Part shown: positions 17,015 to 25,662 of the stretch, piece by piece | Layout: every line of letters starts with the position of its first letter | Numbering within the stretch: the stretch's first letter is position 1 | DNA from: an archaeon | GTDB lineage: Archaea; Hydrothermarchaeota; Hydrothermarchaeia; Hydrothermarchaeales; BMS3B | DNA: 33,343 bases | Direction: 5' to 3' | NCBI GenBank assembly: GCA_026989875.1 | Contig: JALSIP010000012.1 | Coordinates: forward strand, 1 to 33,343 | Program-made: the position numbers and the translations under genes | The notes under the pieces: model-generated | Database searches by the model: none | What the model was told of the DNA's origin: nothing | The model's input: the letters and a program-made list of their open reading frames with translations, nothing else

Positions 17015-17968
17015 TTATAAATCCACCCTTATTCCGAGTATTTCCCTCGCACCCCCGTGCACAGCCTCTGCAATCTCCGCGCTCCCCCTGGCTGCGCTGT
17101 AGGCGTCTATCCTGAGCACGGGCGCCACTTCCCTGAGCCTCTTCCTGAGCATGGTGAAAACCGCCTCATGAGCACCCGCGGCACCTGTGAGCACCACCGC
17201 CTCCGGCTCCACAAGAGCCGTGAGCGAGCGAATCTCCATCTCAACGCTCAGCAGCAGCGCCTCAAGCGCAAGCTTCGCCCTCTCATCCCCGGGCACGAGA
17301 ATCTCATCAAAGTCTGAAAAACTCCGTATCTTCACCACACCTGCCTGAGAGAACGCCTCATTTGCGCTGAGCTCGCCCCTGTCAATTCTCCGCATAGCCT
17401 CCAAGTCAAGGGGTCCGTGCAGCATTCCAATCGCCCCCAGGCAGGCGTCAATTGCTCCGGTGATTCTCCCCCTGTCAACCGCCACGCTCACCGTATTTGA
17501 GCTCACATCGCTCACTATAAAGCTCTCAGCCCCCATCTTCCGCCTGACCTTCAGGTATGCATCGTAGGCGATGCTCACCTTCTCCGCGCTTGCCATGTGC
17601 GAGTAAAGCGCCCGCATGCGTGCGTCCAGGCACTCCAGGTTTCTGTGCAGCCCCGGTATGACCACCGCCCTCAGCCTGGAGGTCAGCTCATCGTAGGCGC
17701 GCTCACCGCCGCCCGTGCGCTCGCCCGCATCACCCGGAGCCACACCCCTGTTCCTGACCTTCTCCGCGGGCATTATTGAGGTGAGCGCATCCCCCATGCC
17801 GTGGGTGATGCCCGCAAGCACGATTTGCGAGAGCTCCACGTGGCGCTCAATCTCCCGCAGCACACCCCTCTCCGCAGCCACCCTGCGAGGCACGGCAAAG
17901 CCTGTTTTTTCGGGAATCAGGTAGAAGCGAATCTCCCTGGTGCCGTGGTCCATTCCCAGGAAGCTCAT
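17015..17968 (-). CDS. UPF0285 / methanogenesis marker protein 12-like (ASKHA fold)
   Basis: MSFLGMDHGTREIRFYLIPE; LAGITHGMGDALTSIMPAEKVRNRGVAPGDAGERTGGGERAYDEL; SDVSSNTVSVAVDRGRITGAIDACLGAIGMLHGPLDLEAMR. ATG 17968, 1 nt after the pheA stop. Confidence 0.75.
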   Translation of the reverse strand: MSFLGMDHGTREIRFYLIPEKTGFAVPRRVAAERGVLREIERHVELSQIVLAGITHGMGDALTSIMPAEKVRNRGVAPGDAGERTGGGERAYDELTSRLRAVVIPGLHRNLECLDARMRALYSHMASAEKVSIAYDAYLKVRRKMGAESFIVSDVSSNTVSVAVDRGRITGAIDACLGAIGMLHGPLDLEAMRRIDRGELSANEAFSQAGVVKIRSFSDFDEILVPGDERAKLALEALLLSVEMEIRSLTALVEPEAVVLTGAAGAHEAVFTMLRKRLREVAPVLRIDAYSAARGSAEIAEAVHGGAREILGIRVDL

Positions 17969-17969
17969 C

Positions 17970-19040
17970 CTATGCACCAGCCGGGTAGCTTCCCAGCACC
18001 CTGAGCATTGCCACCCTCCCCCTCAGCACCTCCAGCAGCTCCTCAATCTCCCTGCTGCTCCGGTGTCCCTCAAAATCAATGAAGAACAGGTAGTCCCCCA
18101 GCGCTTTCCTGGAGGGTCTTGACTCTATTCTCGTGAGGTTTACGCCCCTCTCTGCAAACACCTCCAGCACCCTGTAAAGCGCACCGGGTCTGTCCCTGAG
18201 CGCCAGCACCACCGACGTCTTATCCCTCCCCGTGGGCGGATGATCGCTTTCCGAGACTATGAAGAACCTGGTCTGGTTTCCGCCGACATCCTGCACATTC
18301 TCCCTCAGCACCTCCAGCCCGTATATCTCGGCAGCCCTCTTAGGAGCTATGGCGGCGGCGTCTCTGAGCTGCCTCTCCCGGATTTCCCTGCACGCATCGG
18401 CGGTGCTGGCGGTGTTAACCGTGCCTGCGCCCATGCTGGATATAAAGCTGCGGCACTGGGCAAGTGCCTGGGGATGTGACATAACCCTGCGCACCTGCTC
18501 CATTCTCACCCCCGGCAGAGCCAGCAGGCAGTGCCTCACATCCAGCACCACCTCAGAGTATATCCTAACGCTGCTCTTCATCAGCATCTCCAAGGTCAGT
18601 GCCACGCTGCCCTCTACCGAATTCTCCACCGGCACCACCCCGTACTCCACCTCCCCCCGCTCCACCAGCTCAATCACATCCTGAATCGTCGGCACAGCCA
18701 CCAGCTCCGGAGAGCGCATGAACCTCAGCGCAGCCTCCTCCGAGAAAGTCCCCCTCGGTCCGAGTATCGCCACCTTCCCCTGCCTCTGGGCACGCTTGCT
18801 CTCCAGTATAATCCTCCCAAAGATGTCCCGCACGAAATCCCGGCTGAGCTCGCCAGCATTCTCCAGCGCACGCTCAATAACCCTGCGCTCCCTCTCCGCA
18901 TCCTCTATGCCCATGCCCAGCGCAGCCTTCTGCCTGCCGAGCTCCTTAGCTATCCTGAGCCTCTCCTGCAGAAGCCTGAGAATCTCCCGGTCAATGCGGT
19001 CTATCTCCCTTCTCAGCTCCTCAATGCCCATTTCAACCAC
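17970..19040 (-). CDS. pheA: Fused chorismate mutase / prephenate dehydratase / ACT domain (P-protein)
   Basis: N-term ELRREIDRIDREILRLLQERLRIAKELGRQK (CM); GPRGTFSEEAALRF, VPVENSVEGSV, MSHPQALAQC (PDT); RPGALYRVLEVFAERGVNLTRIESRPSR (ACT). Confidence 0.95.
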   Translation of the reverse strand: MVEMGIEELRREIDRIDREILRLLQERLRIAKELGRQKAALGMGIEDAERERRVIERALENAGELSRDFVRDIFGRIILESKRAQRQGKVAILGPRGTFSEEAALRFMRSPELVAVPTIQDVIELVERGEVEYGVVPVENSVEGSVALTLEMLMKSSVRIYSEVVLDVRHCLLALPGVRMEQVRRVMSHPQALAQCRSFISSMGAGTVNTASTADACREIRERQLRDAAAIAPKRAAEIYGLEVLRENVQDVGGNQTRFFIVSESDHPPTGRDKTSVVLALRDRPGALYRVLEVFAERGVNLTRIESRPSRKALGDYLFFIDFEGHRSSREIEELLEVLRGRVAMLRVLGSYPAGA

Positions 19041-19057
19041 TTTTCTGCGGATGTCGC

Positions 19058-20191
19058 TTAAAAATTTTGGGGCACTGGATACGTGCCACGCATCACCAGC
19101 CTCCTGAGCCAGCCGAGCTTCTTCATGACCTCTGCCCTGCTTCTGCCGCTGGCAACTAAGGTGGCGAGGGGCTCACCCCTCTCAATCACCGCGTTCCTCA
19201 CGGGCACATCCCTGCAGACGCCAAGCAGGCAGCTGCGCAGCAGCAGCCTCCGCGGGGCGAAGAGCGTCAGCCTGGCGCACACCCTCTCAGGCTCGGGCAT
19301 TCTTTCAGGAATCTCCCCCTCGGTGGCTGCTATGTGCGCCTCAACGATGTTTATGCCGTAGGCACCCTCCACGGCGTCTAAGCTGCCCTGGAAGCGGGGG
19401 TTCAGCTCCAGGAAGTGGTATCTGCCGCTGCCCTCAACCAGGTCAACGCCGCACCACCCTCTGAGCCTGAAGGTGCACACCACCTCAGCCGCCATATCAA
19501 GCGCCTTTTCTGAGCATGCATGCGGGGCGATGTTTCCTGCATACCCGAACCTTCCCGAGCCTGCTATGCTGTGCAGGTTCTGGGTAACAGACACGGGGAT
19601 GCACTCGTCCCCCTTTGCAAGCAGCGAGACGCTCACCACCCTGCCCGGAATGTACCTCTGGATGATGTGCTCCCCCCGCACCGGCGGAATGTCCTCCGGT
19701 TTCCTGAGCAGCACCACTCCCGCACCCCCCGCCCCGGTGGAGGGCTTGAGCACCAGGGGATACCCCATCTCCTCAGCCACGGCTGCTGCCTCCTCCCTGC
19801 TCCTCACCACCCTGCTCTCAGGCACCTCAACATCCCTGCGCCGCAGCACCTCAATCTGGCGGCGCTTGCTGCTCAGCTCAATCATCCTGAAACCGCTCAT
19901 GCCGGCAAGCTTTCTGTCCCTGAAGGGCAGGGGGCTGGTGAGGATTATCCTCTCACCCTCCAGCCTCTTCAGCAGCTCCACCAGCTTCTCCCCGGAGTAG
20001 AGCTCCGCCACCCTGCCGCAGCTCCTGTAGGGTCTCTGCCTGACTATGGAAAGGTGCTCCTCTGCCATAAGCCTGGTGTCGCAGTCACCGAAGTGCTCGG
20101 CTGTTGAAACCCTGTAGCCGGAGCGCCTGGCAGAGGCGACCGCCGGGCGGGTGTGCACCCCGGCTATTAGCAGCTTCTCACCTCTCCTCAA
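19058..20191 (-). CDS. ATP-grasp family ligase, substrate unknown
   Basis: ORF to 20218; YPLVLKPSTGAGGAGVVLL, HIIQRYIPGRVVSVSLLAKG, FLELNPRFQGSLDAVEGAYGINIVEAHIAA. Probable TTG start at 20191 (upstream part overlaps trm56). Confidence 0.75.
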   Translation of the reverse strand: MRRGEKLLIAGVHTRPAVASARRSGYRVSTAEHFGDCDTRLMAEEHLSIVRQRPYRSCGRVAELYSGEKLVELLKRLEGERIILTSPLPFRDRKLAGMSGFRMIELSSKRRQIEVLRRRDVEVPESRVVRSREEAAAVAEEMGYPLVLKPSTGAGGAGVVLLRKPEDIPPVRGEHIIQRYIPGRVVSVSLLAKGDECIPVSVTQNLHSIAGSGRFGYAGNIAPHACSEKALDMAAEVVCTFRLRGWCGVDLVEGSGRYHFLELNPRFQGSLDAVEGAYGINIVEAHIAATEGEIPERMPEPERVCARLTLFAPRRLLLRSCLLGVCRDVPVRNAVIERGEPLATLVASGRSRAEVMKKLGWLRRLVMRGTYPVPQNF

Positions 20192-20687
20192 CCCTTTTGC
20201 CCCTCCGCATCGGCACAACCCTCAGCCTGCCGCCGAAGTCCCTGTGAAGCTCCCTGCCCTCAAAGTACCTGTCCAGAAACACGGCGAGAGCCGCAACCTC
20301 GCTGTGGGGCTGGTGTCCTATGGCGATGTTGTAGTCAACCAGCTCAAAAACCTCCGCCGGCACCTTCTCAGCTCCAACCACCACCAGCACATCGCCCCCA
20401 GCCGAGCGTATCTCCTCAATCCTGTCGTCAATGTGCTCCCCGTACATGGTGAGATGCACCTTTACCCCGTTCCACCTCCTGAGGTAGCCGCGCCAGTTCT
20501 CCTCCACCTCTATGCTGAAGCTCCCGCCCCAGGCTCTGCAGACCCCGGCGATGCTGCTCTGAAGCCGCTCGTCCCTGCAGGTTAGCACCATCCTGCTGGC
20601 TCCGAAGGCTCTGGCAACTAAGGCTAAGTGCGTGCTCACCCTCCTGTCCCTGCTCAGCCTGTGACCCAGCCTGAGAACAGCTATCAT
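20178..20687 (-). CDS. trm56: tRNA (cytidine-56) 2'-O-methyltransferase (aTrm56)
   Basis: VLRLGHRLSRDRRVSTHLALVARAFGASRMVLTCRD; VKVHLTMYGEHIDDRIEEIR; VVVGAEKVPAEVFELVDYNIAIGHQPHSEVAALAVFLDR. Confidence 0.92.
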   Translation of the reverse strand: MIAVLRLGHRLSRDRRVSTHLALVARAFGASRMVLTCRDERLQSSIAGVCRAWGGSFSIEVEENWRGYLRRWNGVKVHLTMYGEHIDDRIEEIRSAGGDVLVVVGAEKVPAEVFELVDYNIAIGHQPHSEVAALAVFLDRYFEGRELHRDFGGRLRVVPMRRGKRVEER

Positions 20688-20750
20688 CCCCCTGTAGCTG
20701 CTGCCTCACCTCATCCAAGAATTTATATTCTCCGGGAGCAAGTTTGAGTT

Positions 20751-21041
20751 ATGGAGTATGATGAGAACTTCAGGCGCAGGTTTCCGCACCTCTCAAAGGA
20801 GATTGAGGAGTGCGCGTGGGTTACGGTGAAGCACCGTGAGCAGGGGTTCAGCGGCTATGAGCCGGGGGTTATGGACTTTCTCAGCAGATGCTCCACCGAT
20901 GAGGAGGCGCTTGAGGTGGTGCGCTACTTAGAGAAGAGGGGTGAAATCACCGAGAAGCTGGCACTGAGCCTCAGAGTGAAAATAATAAAGAATGGTGTCA
21001 GAAGCCTGTGTCCGAAGCGTGAGTGGGGTTTTTACAAATAA
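20751..21041 (+). CDS. DUF2095-like archaeal protein
   Basis: FRRRFPHLSKEIEECAW...YEPGVMDFLSRCSTDEEALEVVRYLEKRGEITEKLALSLRVKIIKNGVRSLCPKREWGFYK; TATA-like TTTATATT ~25 nt upstream. Confidence 0.7.
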   Translation: MEYDENFRRRFPHLSKEIEECAWVTVKHREQGFSGYEPGVMDFLSRCSTDEEALEVVRYLEKRGEITEKLALSLRVKIIKNGVRSLCPKREWGFYK

Positions 21042-21189
21042 ACCGCAGCATTCATCGTGAGTGGACGCGTTAGAAAACGTCATAAACTTTCTCACCTGTA
21101 TGGATGGTTCGGAATGCCACCGCATGGCGGCGCATGAAATGGTTGCATCAGAAAGGTTAATATATGCATACCGCCCTCATCTCTGTGTG

Positions 21190-22512
21190 ATGCACACCGA
21201 AGAGCTGATTTGCAGAATCAGAAGCAGAAGTGCCAGAGTTGCCGTGGTGGGGCTGGGTTACGTTGGTCTTCCCACCGCTGCCGTGCTTGCGGATGCCGGC
21301 TTCAGGGTGGTGGGGGCGGATGTCAAGAGGGAGGTGGTTGAGGCAGTAAATGCCGGGCGCCCGCACATCTCTGAGCCCGGGCTTGAAGAGCTGGTGCGCA
21401 GATGCAGGAAGGCGGGCAGGCTCAGTGCGGTAACCTCTGCCAGGAAGGCGTGCGATGGTGCTGATATTGCTGCTGTGGTGGTGCAGACCCCCTTAGACGA
21501 TAGGGGTGAGCCGGAGATGCAGCCCCTGCGCAGCGCTCTTAGGGAAGTGGCGGAGGCTCTGAGGAGGGGGATGCTGGTGGTGGTTGAGAGCACGCTGCCG
21601 CCGGGGGGGATGAGGGAGGTGGTGGTGCCCGAGCTTGAGGGCTGCAGCGGACTGCGTGCGGGCAGAGACTTCCTGCTCGCCTACTCGCCAGAGAGGGCGA
21701 TACCCACCAGAACGCTGCAGGAGATACGCACCAACTCCAGGCTCGTGGGAGGCGTGAATCAGGAGAGCGCCAGAGCTGCTGCGGAGCTGTACTCCTGCAT
21801 AACCTCGGGGGAGGTGCACACAGAGCACATGGATGTGGTGGAGATCGTGAAGCTGGTTGAGAACACCTTCAGGGACGTTAACATAGCCCTGGCGAACGAG
21901 CTTGCGGTGTTCTGCGAGGCTCTGGGCGTGGATGTGGGCAGGGTGATTGAGCTTGCAAACAGGCATCCCAGGGTTAATCTGCACATGCCGGGTGCTGGCG
22001 TGGGGGGTCACTGCCTGCCCAAGGACCCCGTGTTTCTCATAGGGAAAGCCAGAAAGCACGGGCTCAGGCTGGAGCTGATTGAGGCTGCCAGACGGAGGAA
22101 TGAGAGCATGCCCGTGCATGTGCTTCAGAAGGTTGAGAAGGCGCTGGAGGGCAGGTCAAAACCCAAGGTTGCGGTGCTGGGGGTGGCTTACAAGGGCAAC
22201 ACCGACGATACCAGGCACAGCCCGGCTGAGAAGGTTATAAAGGCTCTGCTGCGCAGGGGTGTGGAGGTTCACTCCCATGACCCCTTTGCAAAGCAGGACT
22301 TCGGCGGCAGGTTCACCAACAGCATGGAGGAGGCGGTTAGAGGTGCGGATGTGGTGGTCATAATGACCGACCACGATGACTACAGGAGGATGAGCACCGC
22401 GGAGCTTAAGAGGTACCTGAAGCGGGATGCGGTGATAGTGGACGCCAGAAGGGTGCTTGACAGGAGCGAGGTGGAGAGGGAGGGTCTCAGGTACTCTGGA
22501 GTGGGATGCTGA
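21190..22512 (+). CDS. Nucleotide-sugar dehydrogenase (UDP-GlcNAc/ManNAc or UDP-Glc dehydrogenase family)
   Basis: VAVVGLGYVGLPTAAVLADAGFRVVGADV; VVESTLPPGGMREVV; NTFRDVNIALANELAVFCEALGVDV; GAGVGGHCLPKDPVFLI; LGVAYKGNTDDTRHSPA. TATA-like TTAATATATG (21157-21166) favours ATG 21190. Confidence 0.92.
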   Translation: MHTEELICRIRSRSARVAVVGLGYVGLPTAAVLADAGFRVVGADVKREVVEAVNAGRPHISEPGLEELVRRCRKAGRLSAVTSARKACDGADIAAVVVQTPLDDRGEPEMQPLRSALREVAEALRRGMLVVVESTLPPGGMREVVVPELEGCSGLRAGRDFLLAYSPERAIPTRTLQEIRTNSRLVGGVNQESARAAAELYSCITSGEVHTEHMDVVEIVKLVENTFRDVNIALANELAVFCEALGVDVGRVIELANRHPRVNLHMPGAGVGGHCLPKDPVFLIGKARKHGLRLELIEAARRRNESMPVHVLQKVEKALEGRSKPKVAVLGVAYKGNTDDTRHSPAEKVIKALLRRGVEVHSHDPFAKQDFGGRFTNSMEEAVRGADVVVIMTDHDDYRRMSTAELKRYLKRDAVIVDARRVLDRSEVEREGLRYSGVGC

Positions 22513-22553
22513 TTTAATAATCTTTGCAGATGTAATACTCCCGGATTCTACTG

Positions 22554-22583
22554 AACCCATGAGCAGGCTGATGCTCGTGGGTT
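22554..22583. terminator. Stem-loop AACCCATGAGCA-GGCTGA-TGCTCGTGGGTT followed by a pyrimidine-rich tract
   Basis: 12-bp stem with one T-G wobble, 6-nt loop, 3' TCCCCTCCCCCC; between 22512 stop and 22649 start. Terminator role inferred. Confidence 0.5.
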
Positions 22584-22648
22584 TCCCCTCCCCCCACCTC
22601 CTCCCTACCTGAAAGTATTTATTTCTGCCACGTCTAAGGTTGTGTGGG

Positions 22649-23593
22649 ATGAGGCTGATACTGCTGCTGCTCGGGCTGCTGCTGTTCTCCGGCTGTGCAG
22701 GCGGAAAAAGCGCTGAGCTCATGGATTATCCCGATGCCCACAGCTACGCTGCGGTTGTAACCATAGACACCGAGGTGGCGGGGGCTGAGGAGATTTCGGG
22801 AGTTGCGGAGGCGCTGCGGGATATGGGCATGAACGCCACCTTTTTTGTGGTTGCTGGATACTACACATCCGGGGAGAAGGCTCTTGAGCCTCTTCGTCAG
22901 TTTGAGGTTGCGAACATGGGATGGAATCAGAGGGAGTGGCAGAATGCAAGCCATGAGGAGCGCAGGCAGCAGGTGCTCAGGGCGCACGAGTGGTTCTCTG
23001 AGAGGAACTTCAGCGTGCGGGGCTTCAGGGCGCCCTACTACAACACCAGCGGCGAGGTGCTGCAGGTGCTCCGCAGGCTGGGATACGTGTATGACTCCTC
23101 CTTCTACTACGGGATTAAACCCTACATGGTGGACGGCATACTTGAGCTGCCTCCCAGCACCAACTACGACATATTCTGGGACCGGGACAAGCTGAGAATC
23201 GCAGGGATGGCAGCCTACCTGACCTTAGAGCGCGCCGGGGATGAGGGCGGCGTGTTTGTGTTCACCACCCACGCTGCAACCGCCTACAGGAGCCTGCAGG
23301 ACTTCAGGAGCTTCCTGCTTTACCTGAAGGAAAGTGGCGCCTGGGTGACCAGCGCGGGAGAGCTTGCGGAGTGGTACCTTGCCAGACAGAAGCTGGAGCT
23401 CAGCTTGGAGGGTGACGAGCTGGTGCTCAGGAATCGTGGCTCAAAGCCTGTCAGGGGTGCCACGGCGGCTGTGACGGGTGCCTCTGACGCGGTGGGGGCG
23501 GAGTACAGGGTGCTCAGAGATGGCAGGCTGTACGTGGTCTTCCCGGAGGTGCCTCCCGGAGGGGAGCGCAGGGTTAAGGTGGTGTGGAGATGA
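22649..23593 (+). CDS. Lipoprotein with polysaccharide (NodB-like) deacetylase domain
   Basis: Lipobox signal MRLILLLLGLLLFSGCAGG; TIDTEVAGAEEISGVAEALRDMGMNATFFVVAGYY; VRGFRAPYYNTSGEVLQVLRRLGYVYDSSF; C-terminal beta-rich region. Confidence 0.85.
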   Translation: MRLILLLLGLLLFSGCAGGKSAELMDYPDAHSYAAVVTIDTEVAGAEEISGVAEALRDMGMNATFFVVAGYYTSGEKALEPLRQFEVANMGWNQREWQNASHEERRQQVLRAHEWFSERNFSVRGFRAPYYNTSGEVLQVLRRLGYVYDSSFYYGIKPYMVDGILELPPSTNYDIFWDRDKLRIAGMAAYLTLERAGDEGGVFVFTTHAATAYRSLQDFRSFLLYLKESGAWVTSAGELAEWYLARQKLELSLEGDELVLRNRGSKPVRGATAAVTGASDAVGAEYRVLRDGRLYVVFPEVPPGGERRVKVVWR

Positions 23594-24423
23594 GCAGGAT
23601 TGGTGAAAGGTTTGAGATGCTCAGGGAGAGGGGTGAGGGGGCGCTGGTGGGCTACCTCACCCTTGGCGACCCAACGCCGGAGGATTCGCTGAAGCTCGCC
23701 AGAGCGCTTGCTGAAGAGGTGGACGTGCTTGAGCTGGGGATACCCTTCTCAGACCCCATCGCCGACGGAAAAACCATTCAGGGTGCCACCGACAGGGCGC
23801 TGCGCGCGGGCACAACACCGGAGCACTGCTTCAGAATCGCAGAGGCTCTCAGGGCAGAAGGCACAGAGATACCGCTGGTGTTCATGACCTACTACAACAT
23901 AGTGCTTCAGTACGGAGAGGAGAGGTTCGTGGAGAGGTGCCGCAGGGTGGGGGTTGACGGGATTCTGGTCACTGACCTGCCGGTGGAGGAGGCGGAGGGA
24001 CTGCGCAGAATCTGCAGGAGGCACGGGGTGGACATGATTTTCCTCATCGCTCCGACGACCACGGAGAAGAGGGTGCAGAGAATAGTGAGGAAAGCCTCTG
24101 GCTTCCTGTACTTAGTGTCGCTGCTGGGCACAACAGGCGCAAGAGACAGGCTCAGCGAGCTTACCATAGAGAAAACGCGCTGGGCAAGGCGGTTTGCTGA
24201 CAGAATCCCTCTTGCCGTGGGCTTCGGAATATCAAAGCCTGAGCACGTGAGGGCGGTGCTGGATGCGGGTGCGGATGGCGTGGTGGTGGGGAGCGCCTTT
24301 GTCAGGCTGGTGGAGAGGTACGGTGCAGAGGCAGCACCCCATCTGGTGAGGCTTGCACGGGAGCTTAAGGGCGGCACGCTTTTGGACGTTAGGCTTGCGG
24401 GTGCAGAGAAGCAGGGGCTGTAG
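23590..24423 (+). CDS. trpA: Tryptophan synthase alpha chain
   Basis: ALVGYLTLGDPTPEDSLKL; ELGIPFSDPIADGKTIQGATDRAL; VFMTYYNIVLQYG; DGILVTDLPVEEA; VGFGISKPEHVRAVLDAGADGVVVGSAFV. Confidence 0.97.
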   Translation: MSRIGERFEMLRERGEGALVGYLTLGDPTPEDSLKLARALAEEVDVLELGIPFSDPIADGKTIQGATDRALRAGTTPEHCFRIAEALRAEGTEIPLVFMTYYNIVLQYGEERFVERCRRVGVDGILVTDLPVEEAEGLRRICRRHGVDMIFLIAPTTTEKRVQRIVRKASGFLYLVSLLGTTGARDRLSELTIEKTRWARRFADRIPLAVGFGISKPEHVRAVLDAGADGVVVGSAFVRLVERYGAEAAPHLVRLARELKGGTLLDVRLAGAEKQGL

Positions 24424-24487
24424 GGTAGCCTGGTCATCCTCGCGGCTTTGGGAGCCGTGGACTCCGGTTCAAATCCGGGCAGCCCCA
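24414..24487 (+). tRNA. tRNA-Pro (anticodon TGG), 5' end overlaps the last 10 nt of trpA
   Basis: GGGGCTG...CAGCCCC acceptor; anticodon arm GCGGC-TTTGGGA-GCCGT; T arm TCCGG-TTCAAAT-CCGGG; discriminator A; CCA not encoded. Confidence 0.95.
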
Positions 24488-24497
24488 TAGCAAACAC

Positions 24498-25556
24498 TCA
24501 TACACCAAATCTGAGCAGCGCTGCAAGCCCGCCAATCGCCTCAAGCCGCTCACCCGCCTCGTGCTCTGTGCTCACTATGAGCACCTTTGCCCTCACCCCC
24601 TTAGCCCGCTCAATCAGCGAGTCGCTTTCTGGGCTCCTCCTCAGGAAGGCATCGCTTATGAGCAGCACCTCCACCGCGCCGTAGTCTATGGCTCTGCTCA
24701 CCTCCTCGGTGCCGTAGGCTGCCAGCCCATCCCTGGCAAGCTCCGCATAGAAGCGCTCCACCAGCGCCGTCTCTTCCGAGATTCTGCTCTCCTCTAAGAT
24801 GCGCTCTATCACGCGGCGCTTCAGAACCTCCTGCACGGCACTTCTGCCGCTGCAGCCCGTGCCCTCGGTGTGGCAGCGCTTCGCCAGCTCGGGATGGCGC
24901 TCTTTAATCACTTCCAGAAGCGAATCCTTCCAGAACCCTGGACCAGCGAGCACAACCGCCTCAACAGCCTCCTTTTTCACCACCTCTGCAATCTTATCTG
25001 CGGCTTCCGCATAGAACCTCCTCACACCTGCCTCGTGCTCCTTCGCATACCGCTTGCCAGAAATGCTTGCCGAGACCCTTGCCACGTAGTCTACGCCGTA
25101 CCTCCGCACTATGGCGAGCTCTGCCTCACCCTCCTCCACCGCCACTATTAGCACCTTAGCCTCCCTTGAGGCTTTCTCAGCTTCTGCCAGGCGCTCCAGG
25201 TGCCACCTCCTCCACACCTTCTTCTGAACAGTTACGACATCACCCGGCTTGAGCTCAATGGTCTGGTGGGAGCCGAAGGAGACCAGCTCCTCAGGGCCTG
25301 AAATGATTTCACCCGTAATCCTGAGACGCATCGCATAGCTCGTGAACTCCACCTGCTTCACCCGTATCCCGAGAAACATGCGCACCCTCTCCCCCCTGTC
25401 CGCACGGGTGCGCTCCTCATCTCTGATCCTGCGATAGGCGGTGCCGTACACCGCATCCCCCTCCTCTATTATGCTCTTCAGATACCAAAGGTCATCTACG
25501 CTCTCAGGACGGAGCTTTATCCTGCCATCCCTGAGGTCCCGGTGGAGGATTTTCAT
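24498..25556 (-). CDS. pelA: mRNA surveillance protein Pelota (Dom34)
   Basis: MKILHRDLRDGRIKLRPESVDDLWYLKSIIEEGDAVYGTAYRR...; central eRF1-like AVVLAGPGFWKDSLLEVI; GTEEVSRAIDYGAVEVLLISDAFLR. ATG 25556. Confidence 0.95.
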   Translation of the reverse strand: MKILHRDLRDGRIKLRPESVDDLWYLKSIIEEGDAVYGTAYRRIRDEERTRADRGERVRMFLGIRVKQVEFTSYAMRLRITGEIISGPEELVSFGSHQTIELKPGDVVTVQKKVWRRWHLERLAEAEKASREAKVLIVAVEEGEAELAIVRRYGVDYVARVSASISGKRYAKEHEAGVRRFYAEAADKIAEVVKKEAVEAVVLAGPGFWKDSLLEVIKERHPELAKRCHTEGTGCSGRSAVQEVLKRRVIERILEESRISEETALVERFYAELARDGLAAYGTEEVSRAIDYGAVEVLLISDAFLRRSPESDSLIERAKGVRAKVLIVSTEHEAGERLEAIGGLAALLRFGV

Positions 25557-25662
25557 GCCTTTAATTAGCGGGTGGGAGAAGATAAAGCTTAGCGGTTCGC
25601 TGTGGTATGGGCACAGGCAGGCACATATATGCTTTCCAATGCTCACATCCTGTTAAAAGGCA

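Noticed and set aside
20928-21125. 65-aa minus-strand ORF over the DUF2095-like gene end
   Set aside because: Short, antisense and without motif; not supported.
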